This document shows, in pieces, positions 16,828 to 25,569 of a DNA stretch of 64,000 bases. The notes below the pieces were generated by a model. That model searched no databases. It was not told the origin of the DNA and saw nothing but the letters and a program-made list of their open reading frames with translations. The stretch's first letter is position 1; every line of letters begins with the position of its first letter. The stretch spans positions 248,001 to 312,000 of the forward strand of contig NZ_JAQTHX010000002.1 in the NCBI RefSeq assembly GCF_029433335.1, in the 5' to 3' direction. The DNA comes from Bifidobacterium sp. ESL0745. Lineage in GTDB: Bacteria > Actinomycetota > Actinomycetes > Actinomycetales > Bifidobacteriaceae. The position numbers and the translations under genes are program-made.

Positions 16828-17817
16828 ATGGCTCGGCATACAGGCAATGGCTACGCCCAGGCGGCCACTTCTTGGTATGGTGGTGCCGATGCGGGGGACT
16901 TGCTGATCCAATCCCGCAAGGCCCAGCAAGCCAAGGAACGCAGGCAGCGCCGTATTGTCGGGTTTATTGCCTTCATTGTCGTCATGGTTTTCATCGTGGT
17001 AATCGGATTGGTTAGTTATCATTCCATTGCCAAGCGCAATGCGGCGCAGAACATCACTGAGGATCAGGCGTATAGCAGCCTGCAAAAAGTCAAGCTGAAG
17101 CCCAAGTACACTAACGATAAGGGTGGTATCCTCTTCTCGAAAGTCGGTTACGGCAAGAAGGCGCCGAACGCCCCGACCATTGAACTCTATACCGACCCGA
17201 TGTGTCCCGGATGCGCAGTACTTCACCAGCAAATGGATTCGACGTTCCGCGCGTTGCTGGACTCCGGTCAGATCAATCTTGAGGTTCATCCGGTGACGTT
17301 CCTCGACAGTATGTCAACCGATCACTATTCGTCACGTGCTGATAATGCCATTGCCTATATCTCAAGCTACGATCCCAATCCAGATCATCTTTTGGATTTC
17401 CTTACCAATATCCATTCTGATAGTTTTCAGCCCGAAGAGGCAGCCAACTACAAGCCGGTAAGCAACGCACAGCTCCAGCAGCAAGCCGTTACGTCGGGCG
17501 TGCCTGCAGGTATTGCGGCCAAAGCGTTCGGCAATGAATACGAACCTTGGCTTGCCGCCGCCGCGCAATATACGTTGCGCCGCCCGGAGCTCAAGGATAT
17601 AGCCGGTCAGTTCAAAGGCAAACTCACGACCCCCGTCGTCGTCATCAACGGCAAAATGCTTGATATTTCAGGGATCAGCGATATCGGACTCACCTATAAG
17701 GTGGCGATTCTGCAGTCGATCGGTTTGAGCAACGAAGCCATCGGCAGGGTTGGCGCACAGCCGGCCATCGGTTCGAACGGCAGTCCTACATTCCCCAAGT
17801 CCCAACCCTCCGCCTGA
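16828..17817 (+). CDS. Membrane-anchored DsbA-family thioredoxin-like protein (copy 1)
   Basis: 329 residues. A basic cytoplasmic N-terminus of about 50 residues precedes one membrane helix (IVGFIAFIVVMVFIVVIGLVSY). The external thioredoxin fold begins at PTIELYTDPMCPGC, where CPGC is the active site. The C-terminal part includes TTPVVVINGKMLDISG, containing the cis-proline (TP-V). Such proteins oxidise or reduce thiols of secreted proteins. GAGGATGGGG lies just before the ATG. It converges with a clear paralogue at 17991-18947, sharing the segment after the helix (DKGGIL-SK-GYGKK). Whether the two act as an oxidase/reductase pair or are redundant cannot be read from the sequence. Confidence 0.87.
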   Translation: MARHTGNGYAQAATSWYGGADAGDLLIQSRKAQQAKERRQRRIVGFIAFIVVMVFIVVIGLVSYHSIAKRNAAQNITEDQAYSSLQKVKLKPKYTNDKGGILFSKVGYGKKAPNAPTIELYTDPMCPGCAVLHQQMDSTFRALLDSGQINLEVHPVTFLDSMSTDHYSSRADNAIAYISSYDPNPDHLLDFLTNIHSDSFQPEEAANYKPVSNAQLQQQAVTSGVPAGIAAKAFGNEYEPWLAAAAQYTLRRPELKDIAGQFKGKLTTPVVVINGKMLDISGISDIGLTYKVAILQSIGLSNEAIGRVGAQPAIGSNGSPTFPKSQPSA

Positions 17818-17928
17818 CACATCTGGTGTTGATTCCTTTTGGCAGAGCTATCCAACAAGGTTGGTCTAATGAAGCTTTCTGGTAGGAATCCCCGACGAAG
17901 AGGGCATTCGGCAATATTCGCATAGCAA

Positions 17929-17969
17929 AAGGCCGGCGACAGATCACGTTCGAATCTGCCGCCGGCCTT
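17929..17969 (-). terminator. Hairpin terminator between the convergent DsbA-like genes
   Basis: AAGGCCGGCGACAGAT (17929-17944) pairs with ATCTGCCGCCGGCCTT (17954-17969) with one mismatch. Read on the minus strand the stem is followed by a short T-run (TTTTGC), so it best serves the 17991-18947 gene. The opposite side lacks a T-run, but the stem may also slow transcripts from the 16828 gene. Confidence 0.75.
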
Positions 17970-17990
17970 CAGCGAATCAGCCCGCTGTTT

Positions 17991-18947
17991 TTACTTCAGA
18001 GGCTTTGGCGCCCCCGTGCCGATCTTCGGCAAGACACCTTCTTTGCCGACCTGCGATTCGCTGATGCCCAGCGATTTCAGGATCGCCTGCTGCTGGGTGA
18101 GCCCCGACTGGGTGACCTCGGACATATTCATGAGCTTGCCGTTGATGGTGACGGTCGGAGTGCTCATCTGCCCGGAATCGTTCTGCAGATCCTTGCGCTT
18201 GATGGTGTAATTGTAGGTGGCTTCGAGCCACTTGTTGTATGTGCCGCCGAACGCCTTGTCGATGACGTCTTGGGGAACGCCAGCGGCAATCGCCTGTGCC
18301 TTGATCTGGGCGTTGCTGGTCGGTTTGTAATCAGGGCCTTCTCCGGGCTGGAAGTCCTTCTTGTAAAGATTGCTGACGAAATCGAGCAGGTGCTGGGTGC
18401 TCGGGTCGTGGCTGGAAACGTAAAGTACGGCCCCTGTGGCGCGGGTGGAATACTGGTCGGTCGAATCCGGATCAAGGAAGTTCATGAAGTGATAGACAAG
18501 GTTGATCTGGCCGGAGTCCACCAGCTTGTCAAGGTCAGTGTCGACCTGGCGATGCAGCGAGCCGCAACCGGGGCAAAGGGGATCCATATAGAACTCGACG
18601 GTCGGCACTTTGGCGATTTTCTTACCGTAACCGTCTTTGGAAATCAGGATGCCGCCCTTGTCATCGGCGAACTCGGGCTTGACCTTCACGTTTTGCAATG
18701 CAGTATACGAGGCGTCGGCGGTAACCTTGTCGGCTTCCGCCTTTTTGTGGATCGACCGCACGGCGACTATGGCAATGACGGCGACAAGTGCCACGATGAC
18801 GGCGACGACGATGGCACCGATGATGGTCTGCTGCTTGCGTTCCTTGGCCGCGGCTTCTTCACGTGCCTTTTGCAGCGCCTCTTCCTCAGCCCTGCGTCTC
18901 GCCCGTGTCTGGCGTTTTTGCGCTTTCTTATTGCCCTGCTGTGCCAT
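17991..18947 (-). CDS. Membrane-anchored DsbA-family thioredoxin-like protein (copy 2)
   Basis: 318 residues from ATG 18947, chosen because GAGGGG lies six bases upstream; an ATG 28 codons earlier has no such site. The N-terminus (about 45 residues) is very rich in K, R, E and A and probably helical. One membrane helix follows (TIIGAIVVAVIVALVAVIAI), then a thioredoxin fold with VEFYMDPLCPGC (active site CPGC) and STPTVTINGKLMNMSE near the cis-proline. It is a paralogue of the convergent gene at 16828. The charged cytoplasmic segment differs from that copy, so partner or localisation may differ. Confidence 0.87.
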   Translation of the reverse strand: MAQQGNKKAQKRQTRARRRAEEEALQKAREEAAAKERKQQTIIGAIVVAVIVALVAVIAIVAVRSIHKKAEADKVTADASYTALQNVKVKPEFADDKGGILISKDGYGKKIAKVPTVEFYMDPLCPGCGSLHRQVDTDLDKLVDSGQINLVYHFMNFLDPDSTDQYSTRATGAVLYVSSHDPSTQHLLDFVSNLYKKDFQPGEGPDYKPTSNAQIKAQAIAAGVPQDVIDKAFGGTYNKWLEATYNYTIKRKDLQNDSGQMSTPTVTINGKLMNMSEVTQSGLTQQQAILKSLGISESQVGKEGVLPKIGTGAPKPLK

Positions 18948-19221
18948 GTGCCCCTCTTTGTATTGCAAAATGATGTCAATCGCCGGTTTCCCGACGTTAT
19001 GGTGACCAAAGTAGCAAGTGTACTCAAGCAAACTTCATATTGAATACATTTTGCCCTTATGGGTGGATGAAATAGTCTTCTGGTGAACAGGTCTTGCGCT
19101 TTTGGAACATATGTCAAAATTCGCACACACCCAAACGAGGGTATTTAAACAGGGAATGGCGGAATTGCGGGGTTGCACTTTTTGAATGATCGGGTTTGGA
19201 TATGTGCCTTCGCGCATAAGT

Positions 19222-21873
19222 TCATAGCTGTGGCGTGGGGAGGGGAATCCAATTGATTTGATGATTGGAAAGCAACAATACCAGCGCCAGGATCGTGACA
19301 ATCGCCCATATGGCCCACAGCGTCCAGCGACCGGTGTGATGCCGCTTCTTGGCATTGCCGCCGTCGAAGTCCCCTGCCTCGTCGGTATCGTCGGCTTCGT
19401 CCGCTGAACCAAGATATTCGTTTCCCCCTTGGCCGCCTTGACCGAGCAGGGAAGTCTTTCGTTGTGGCGTATGGGATTCAGCAGGGTAATGGGCTCCTCT
19501 TAGGCGGCCGGCACCGATGCGCAGCACCTTTGTTTTGGGGCCGAAAACGGTGAGTAGCCAGGCGACGACCATGAATATCGCCAGCGACAGGCTCGAATAC
19601 GAAAGCGAAAAGTCGGCGGGTAGGGGCAAAGGCATATGCCATGAGCCAATCGCCAACGTGACCATGTGCGTAGGAAATCCTGAGACGAGATTGACCACCA
19701 CCGGCCCCACGCCGGCGATGACGAAGAGCAGTAATGCGCGCGGGATGGTGAAAAGCAACGCTTCAACCAAGTGCCAAGGCAGGCTTACCGCGCGCAGGGC
19801 CACGTCGCCGCCTTTGCGGATACCGTTATGGCGAGCCTCGCGATCGAGTTGTGCTTCTTCGCTGTATCCGAGCGTCAGGAAGAACCAAATCAGGACGATC
19901 GCGCAGCATATCGAAACCACGGGTATGGTCGCTGAAAGCAGCGCAAGTGGAATCGTCAGAAGGCACAGCGGCAGTATGGAACGTGACAGAAGTTTGCCAC
20001 GTCTTGCGTTCGCTGGGCTTTCGAGATTTGCGAAGTTCTCCGCCGGTTCTGACGCTTGGAGTGTGGATTGTGGCAGGGACTCTGCCTGCGCGCTCGACTG
20101 ACCATATATATAAGGAGCGTTTGCGTCGTAAGGTGTGGGCTGGGCCTGTTGCCGGGATAAACCGGGTTGCTGCATCTGCGTGGTCGGGGCGAGGGCAAGC
20201 GGCATGGTGCCATCTTCCGCGGCCTGTGTGGCTGATAAGGCCGAGGCGGGCAGCGGTGAAGTCGGATCGAGGTTTTGTGCTGGGGCGGTGTCGAGCGGCA
20301 ATGTGGCCGTCGCGCCGCCGTCGTCTCTGCTGTTTTGCGTCACTGCGGAAGTCGCAGTCAGGTCTTGGAGCGAAGGGGCTGGTAGAGTTTCGGTCGCTTC
20401 TTCACTCGAAGCAGCGGTACCTCGGATCGCTGGCTTTGTTGATGGTTGGTTATGGCCACATAGGCCGTTTGACGTTCCGGCTTGCGCGCTTGCGGCAGAG
20501 GCAACCGGCATCGCTCGCGTCGAACCACGGATTTGGCGGGGTTGTCGCGCCGCCGGTTCTGCGTCGGCCTGACTGTCCGGCGCGGCAAACGTAGGAATGT
20601 CATCGGTCCATGAAGCTCGCGGATTGCTGGGAATATCTGTATTGGTCGCGGAAGAAGAACTTTGGAATTGCGACTGCCGGTTACGCGGAAGGATTTGGCC
20701 AAAAGGGGGCATCGCCGCCTGAGTGCTGTTGTCGATGCCGTTGTGGTTGTTTCTATTTGCTTTGTTGGCGCTGTTGCCGCCGTAGCTGTTGTTGTCGCTA
20801 CCGCTATCGCCGTTGCCATAGCTATTGCCCAATCCGCTGTTGAGCCCGGTCGCACCATTATTGATGATTCCGATAGTGCCGCTTCCGTCGTCATCCAGCT
20901 CGCCGTTTTCGAATGGATTCAGCGCATCGAGCGTGATGGCTTTCAGCAATTCATCCGGGCTGCAACGTTTCGCCGGGTCGGGGTCCAACGCACGGCTTAG
21001 GGCCTCTCGTGTATTTGATGGAAGACCGGAAAGATTGGCGTTGCCGCTTGCCTCGCGCTCGAGCACAGCCATCATCGGCTTGCTGCCGAAGACGGGCCGG
21101 CCAGTGGCGGCGAAGGCGATGACGCTGGCGAGCGACCACCAGTCGGTGGCCTCGTTGCTTTCCGCGCCATCGATGATTTCCGGGGCGATGAAGCCGGGTG
21201 TGCCCATCACCAGGCCGGTGCGCGTGACGTGGCTTTCGCCGGCGGTCATGGCGATGCCGAAATCTACCAGAACCGGACCGGAGGCCGAAACCATGACGTT
21301 CGTCGGCTTGATGTCGCGGTGAATGATGCCTTGGGCGTGCACCGCTCGCACGGCATCGATGAGTTTGGCGGCCAGACGTTGCAAATCGTCGCCGACGTAC
21401 CGACCGTTCGCCGCCACATCGTCGCGCAGGTTCTTGCCCTCGATCAGTTCCGTGACGATGAAGGCGAGGGAGTCGTCAAGCTCCATGTCGACGATGGCGC
21501 AGACGCCTGGATGGTGGATTTTGCGCATGGCCACCGCCTCGCGCCGCATGCGCTCGCGGGCCGTGACGTGCGGATCGTGGCTGTGGTGATGGTGTTGTGC
21601 TGCCGGGTTGCTGGATTCTTCGCCGGAATTGTTGGCATAAGGATTATTTGTATTATTGTAATTGCCGTTTTCGTCGCCGGTGTTGTAATTTTCCCCGCCG
21701 GTTTCGCTATCGTCTTTGAGCGAATCCCGCAAAATCTTCATGGCGTAGACTTGCCCGCCGTCGTCGCGTACCCGCCAGACCGAGCCCATCGCGCCGCCGC
21801 CCAGCCGAGAGATCAGCGTGTATCCGCCGACAATTTCCCCAGGCTCCAGGTCCAACGCGTTCAAGTCGCTCAT
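19222..21873 (-). CDS. Membrane Ser/Thr protein kinase (PknB-like catalytic domain)
   Basis: 883 residues. The N-terminal kinase domain shows the glycine loop LGGGAMGSVW, catalytic lysine in YAMKIL (K46), the loop IIHRDIKPTN, VDFGIAM in place of DFG-start, and MGTPGFIAPEI. An N/G/H-rich insertion of about 55 residues lies between the lysine and helix C (about 52-108). After the kinase comes a long N/G/S/Q/P/A-rich region (about 330-620). Then a membrane part has several hydrophobic helices (ILPLCLLTIPLALLSATIPV and later), and the C-terminus carries one more helix. There are no PASTA repeats, unlike wall-sensing PknB. The membrane part may sense a signal; the substrate is unknown. The start lacks an obvious ribosome site. 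Confidence 0.86.
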   Translation of the reverse strand: MSDLNALDLEPGEIVGGYTLISRLGGGAMGSVWRVRDDGGQVYAMKILRDSLKDDSETGGENYNTGDENGNYNNTNNPYANNSGEESSNPAAQHHHHSHDPHVTARERMRREAVAMRKIHHPGVCAIVDMELDDSLAFIVTELIEGKNLRDDVAANGRYVGDDLQRLAAKLIDAVRAVHAQGIIHRDIKPTNVMVSASGPVLVDFGIAMTAGESHVTRTGLVMGTPGFIAPEIIDGAESNEATDWWSLASVIAFAATGRPVFGSKPMMAVLEREASGNANLSGLPSNTREALSRALDPDPAKRCSPDELLKAITLDALNPFENGELDDDGSGTIGIINNGATGLNSGLGNSYGNGDSGSDNNSYGGNSANKANRNNHNGIDNSTQAAMPPFGQILPRNRQSQFQSSSSATNTDIPSNPRASWTDDIPTFAAPDSQADAEPAARQPRQIRGSTRAMPVASAASAQAGTSNGLCGHNQPSTKPAIRGTAASSEEATETLPAPSLQDLTATSAVTQNSRDDGGATATLPLDTAPAQNLDPTSPLPASALSATQAAEDGTMPLALAPTTQMQQPGLSRQQAQPTPYDANAPYIYGQSSAQAESLPQSTLQASEPAENFANLESPANARRGKLLSRSILPLCLLTIPLALLSATIPVVSICCAIVLIWFFLTLGYSEEAQLDREARHNGIRKGGDVALRAVSLPWHLVEALLFTIPRALLLFVIAGVGPVVVNLVSGFPTHMVTLAIGSWHMPLPLPADFSLSYSSLSLAIFMVVAWLLTVFGPKTKVLRIGAGRLRGAHYPAESHTPQRKTSLLGQGGQGGNEYLGSADEADDTDEAGDFDGGNAKKRHHTGRWTLWAIWAIVTILALVLLLSNHQINWIPLPTPQL

Positions 21874-22335
21874 GTTTCTAATACTACTTGGGTGGAGGGA
21901 GTGCGTAACCTAATGGTGTTGCCGTTACAATATTCGCGAAAGCCGTTTTATTGATAGTAATAAATTATCCTATTTAAAGAATACAAAGTCCTGTTCAAAA
22001 AAATAAGTGACCTTTTTAAACATTAAGGAGATTGTGCCGTAACTGCTTAATTATTTCTAGAACTTGGAATCTTTTTGGGCATACTGAATCTAAATTGGGA
22101 CATGCACTTTTAAAAAATAGTCAATACTATAATTCTCGGCAAAATGTGCGTAAAAAATGACAGGCTAAGTGGAACTGTGGAAAGTTCACAGGTTCCTCGG
22201 CACAATGAAAGTGAACATGAGCCAGTGATTTGGCAGTTCTTCGCTTCGGAAGAATCGGCAGATTATATGACATTTCGGCAAAGTTGTCGATTGCCTAGAT
22301 CTCATGTACGAGGAAACAAAGGAGAGGACTGAAAC
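21874..22335. other. Divergent promoter region between the kinase and GH3 genes
   Basis: 462 bases, AT-rich especially 21950-22140. No gene is supported; a 62-codon frame at 22144-22332 has no recognisable content. AAAGGAGAGG at about 22319 is the ribosome site of the GH3 gene. Promoters for both flanking genes must lie here, but I see no operator with clear symmetry. Confidence 0.4.
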
Positions 22336-25251
22336 ATGCTGAAGATTCAGATGTCTGATGTTATCGCAGTCTTGCACTCGTTAATACCATATCTGGTAGT
22401 CATCGGTGTGCTGCTTGTTGCTGCGATCATCATCAGTTTTGCGGTCAATAAAAAGACCGTGCAGAATGTGGGGACGCGGAAACTGGTACACAGCGAGTCG
22501 TGGCTTGTTGTGTTGATCGGTATCGTCGTTTCGGTTTCGATGATGCTGGTCGGGCCAATGCAGACATTGCTCAACAATACTTCTGCCAAGAAATATGAGT
22601 TGACGTCTGCCACTGTCACAAAAGCCAATAAACTGGCTGAAACCGTAGAGCAGGAAGCTGTTACACTCCTGCAGAACAACGATTCCAACCTGCCGATGTC
22701 AAATAAGAACGTCAATGTATTCGGTTGGTCGTCGACCAATCCGATCTATGGAGGTTCGGGCTCAGGTTCAATGTCCAAGCAGTATCCGAAGGTCTCCATG
22801 CTTGAGGGTATGCAAAAGGCTGGATTGAAGACCAATTCCGAACTTTCCAAGCTGTATACGAGCTATGGCACGAAGCGGCCTGAAGTCGGTATGTTCCATT
22901 CCGATTGGTCTTTGCCTGAGGTGCCTGTTGCCCAATATCCCAGCGGAGTCATTGACAACGCAAAGAAATTCTCCGATCAGGCCGTTGTAGTCATCGCCCG
23001 AACCGGTGGTGAGGGTTCTGATCTGCCGACCGACATGTCGGCGAAGACCGCCAGCCATAAGGATAATTCCAAGGATTACAAGGATTTCCAGTCTGGTCAG
23101 CATTTCCTGCAACTCAGCAAGACCGAAAAAGATCTGCTGGGAATGGTTACCAAGAACTTCTCAAAGGTCACTTTCGTCTATAACGGTGCCAACGCGCTAC
23201 AGTTTGATTTTCTGAAGGAATACCCGCAAATCAAGTCGGTTGTGTGGTGCCCTCCTGCCGGTCAGACCGGTTTCACAGCTCTTGGTGATGTTCTCGCCGG
23301 TAAGACCAATCCTTCCGGAAAGACCCCGGATACGTTTGTCAAGGATCTGAAGAAGACTCCGTACTTCAACAACTTTGGTGACTTCACCTACAATAACGTA
23401 CCTGAATTCCAGAGGACCAGCTCGCTGTTCAAGCAGACGCTGACCCCGAGTTTTGTCAACTATGTGGAAGGCATTTACGTCGGTTATCGCTTCTATGAGA
23501 CCGCTTCCAAAGAAGGCCTTATCAATTACGACGACGTGGTGCAGTATCCGTTCGGCTATGGCCTGAGCTACACCAAGTTCGAGCAGAAGATGGGCAAAGT
23601 CTCCCATAGCGATGGCAAGATCTCGTTCGACGTCACGGTGAAGAACACTGGCAACAAGGCCGGTAAGGACGCCGTCGAAGTCTATTACGATCCTCCGTAC
23701 ACCGAAGGTGGCATCGAGAAGGCCTCAACGAATCTGGCTGCATTCGCGAAGACGAAAGATATCAAGCCGGGTGCCTCGCAAACTGTCAAGATTTCCTTCA
23801 AGGATTCCGATATGGCTTCCTACGATCAGAAGAAGGCCAAGTCTTATGTGTTGGAGAAGGGCGACTACGGCATTTCTCTGCAGTCCGATTCCCATCACGT
23901 CGTTGATTCTCAAACGGTGAACATTCCTTCAACCATTACGTATAATACGAAGTCGAATACGCATAGCGGTGACAAGGTTGCTGCGACCAATCAGTTCGAT
24001 GACGCGGCCAGCGATGTCAACTATCTTTCGCGTGCCGGCCACTTTGCGAACTATGCCCAGGCGACCGCTCGTCCTGCGTCATTGGCGATGAGCGACAAGA
24101 ACAAGGCCAAGTTCGTCAACAATGGCAATTACAAGGTCGCGGATCACAACAAGTCCAGCGACAAGATGCCTACCACCGGCGCGAAGAACAACATTCGTCT
24201 GGCTGCTCTGCGTGGTAAGTCCTACGACGATCCTCAATGGGACAAGCTGCTTGACCAGCTGACGTTTGGCGATATGGACAACCTCATCGCTATGGCTGGC
24301 TACAACACCCCTGCGATTAAGTCGATCGGCAAGGTCCAAATGACCGATGCCGATGGTCCTGCCGCTTTGAACAACAACTTCACCAAGACCGGATCGATCG
24401 GTTTCCCGACGGCCACTTCTATGGCGTGCACATGGAATCGCGATCTGGCTCGCCAGTATGGTGATATATTCGGTGAAATGGCTCGTGAGATGCATATCTC
24501 CGGTTGGTATGGGCCTTCCATGAATATTCATCGTTCCGCGTTCGGCGGCCGTGACTTCGAGTACTTCTCGGAAGATCCGCTTATTTCGGGTGTCTTGGCT
24601 TCTACGGAAATCAAGGCTGCGAAGCAGCATGGTGTCTATTCCTTCATGAAGCATTTTGCCATGAACGAGCAGGAGACCAACCGTCTGAACATGCTTTGCG
24701 AATGGGCCAATGAGCAGTCGATCCGTGAGATCTACCTCAAGGTGTTTGAAATGAGCGTAAAGGACGGTGGAGCGAGCGGTGCCATGTCGGCATTCGATTA
24801 CATCGGCCCGACCTATTGCGGCGCGAATTCGGCATTGCTGAATAAGGTGTTGCGCGATGAATGGGGCTTCCACGGCTTTGTCATCACGGATTATTACGGC
24901 AGCTCCGAGATCTTCCAGGAAGGCAACCGCGAGATCCGTAATGGTAATGACGCAATGCTTGCGACCATGAATGTCAATAACCACATCTCCGACAAGTCCG
25001 CGACTTCGGTCATCGCGATGCGTCAGGCTACCAAGAACATCCTCTACACCACGGTTAACAGCTGGGTATATGAGAAGGGCGAGCCGAAGGATCCGGTTCC
25101 TGCATGGCGTGTGGCCATGTATGTGGTCTGGGCCGTGACGGCTGTCTTGGTTATCGGCCTCGAGGTTCTTACCATCATGCGGTACATGCGTCGTCGTAAA
25201 AGCGGGGAGGCCACTGTCTCCGTTGACGCAAGTGACGATCATAAGGAATAG
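22336..25251 (+). CDS. GH3 beta-glucosidase, inverted domain order, membrane-anchored
   Basis: 971 residues. Two membrane helices open the protein (about 8-36 and 55-74). The GH3 C-terminal-type domain comes first (EQEAVTLLQNN to YPFGYGLSYTKFE, about 110-415), then a fibronectin-III-like domain (about 420-540). The catalytic GH3 N-type barrel follows (about 620-900), with GRDFEYFSEDP and the nucleophile Asp852 in FVITDYYG. A C-terminal helix (about 930-955) and the basic tail RYMRRRK end it. Inverted order is known in some GH3 enzymes of rumen bacteria, but three membrane segments are unusual. The likely role is cutting terminal beta-glucose from glycosides at the cell surface. The sugar-acid/base residue was not assigned. 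It heads a rightward glycoside cluster. Confidence 0.88.
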   Translation: MLKIQMSDVIAVLHSLIPYLVVIGVLLVAAIIISFAVNKKTVQNVGTRKLVHSESWLVVLIGIVVSVSMMLVGPMQTLLNNTSAKKYELTSATVTKANKLAETVEQEAVTLLQNNDSNLPMSNKNVNVFGWSSTNPIYGGSGSGSMSKQYPKVSMLEGMQKAGLKTNSELSKLYTSYGTKRPEVGMFHSDWSLPEVPVAQYPSGVIDNAKKFSDQAVVVIARTGGEGSDLPTDMSAKTASHKDNSKDYKDFQSGQHFLQLSKTEKDLLGMVTKNFSKVTFVYNGANALQFDFLKEYPQIKSVVWCPPAGQTGFTALGDVLAGKTNPSGKTPDTFVKDLKKTPYFNNFGDFTYNNVPEFQRTSSLFKQTLTPSFVNYVEGIYVGYRFYETASKEGLINYDDVVQYPFGYGLSYTKFEQKMGKVSHSDGKISFDVTVKNTGNKAGKDAVEVYYDPPYTEGGIEKASTNLAAFAKTKDIKPGASQTVKISFKDSDMASYDQKKAKSYVLEKGDYGISLQSDSHHVVDSQTVNIPSTITYNTKSNTHSGDKVAATNQFDDAASDVNYLSRAGHFANYAQATARPASLAMSDKNKAKFVNNGNYKVADHNKSSDKMPTTGAKNNIRLAALRGKSYDDPQWDKLLDQLTFGDMDNLIAMAGYNTPAIKSIGKVQMTDADGPAALNNNFTKTGSIGFPTATSMACTWNRDLARQYGDIFGEMAREMHISGWYGPSMNIHRSAFGGRDFEYFSEDPLISGVLASTEIKAAKQHGVYSFMKHFAMNEQETNRLNMLCEWANEQSIREIYLKVFEMSVKDGGASGAMSAFDYIGPTYCGANSALLNKVLRDEWGFHGFVITDYYGSSEIFQEGNREIRNGNDAMLATMNVNNHISDKSATSVIAMRQATKNILYTTVNSWVYEKGEPKDPVPAWRVAMYVVWAVTAVLVIGLEVLTIMRYMRRRKSGEATVSVDASDDHKE

Positions 25252-25305
25252 AGGTGAGATATAAGGCCAGAGAGGTTTATTGCTGACCTTAGTGAAATTT
25301 GGTGA

Positions 25306-25345
25306 TTGCTGGTGACGGGCTGGGATTTTCACCCGTCGCCAGCAA
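25306..25345 (+). terminator. Terminator-like hairpin after the first GH3 gene
   Basis: TTGCTGGTGACGGG (25306-25319) pairs with CCCGTCGCCAGCAA (25332-25345) with one wobble. No T-run follows, so it may act as a weak terminator or mRNA-stabilising stem inside the cluster. The remainder of the 318-base gap (25252-25569) shows nothing else convincing. Confidence 0.5.
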
Positions 25346-25569
25346 CATCTCAAATGTTTGAGTTGTGAATTCCTAAAACGTGATGGCAAATTCAATATCC
25401 TGATTATTGATTTGATTTGTTGTTACAGGTGTCTGCGGCAACCGTGCAAGTTACCGCAGCGTCACTATCGAAAGTGTGCCGACAGATTCGATTCTTCCTT
25501 GGTGTTTATGCCGGGTTGCAGGGTCTGTCGGTTTTTTAGAAACAAAAATAGACAGAAAGAAGTTACGAT

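Noticed and set aside
16587-16847. 86-codon minus-strand frame before the DsbA-like gene
   Set aside because: It overlaps the start and ribosome site of the gene at 16828 and shows no domain or ribosome site of its own.
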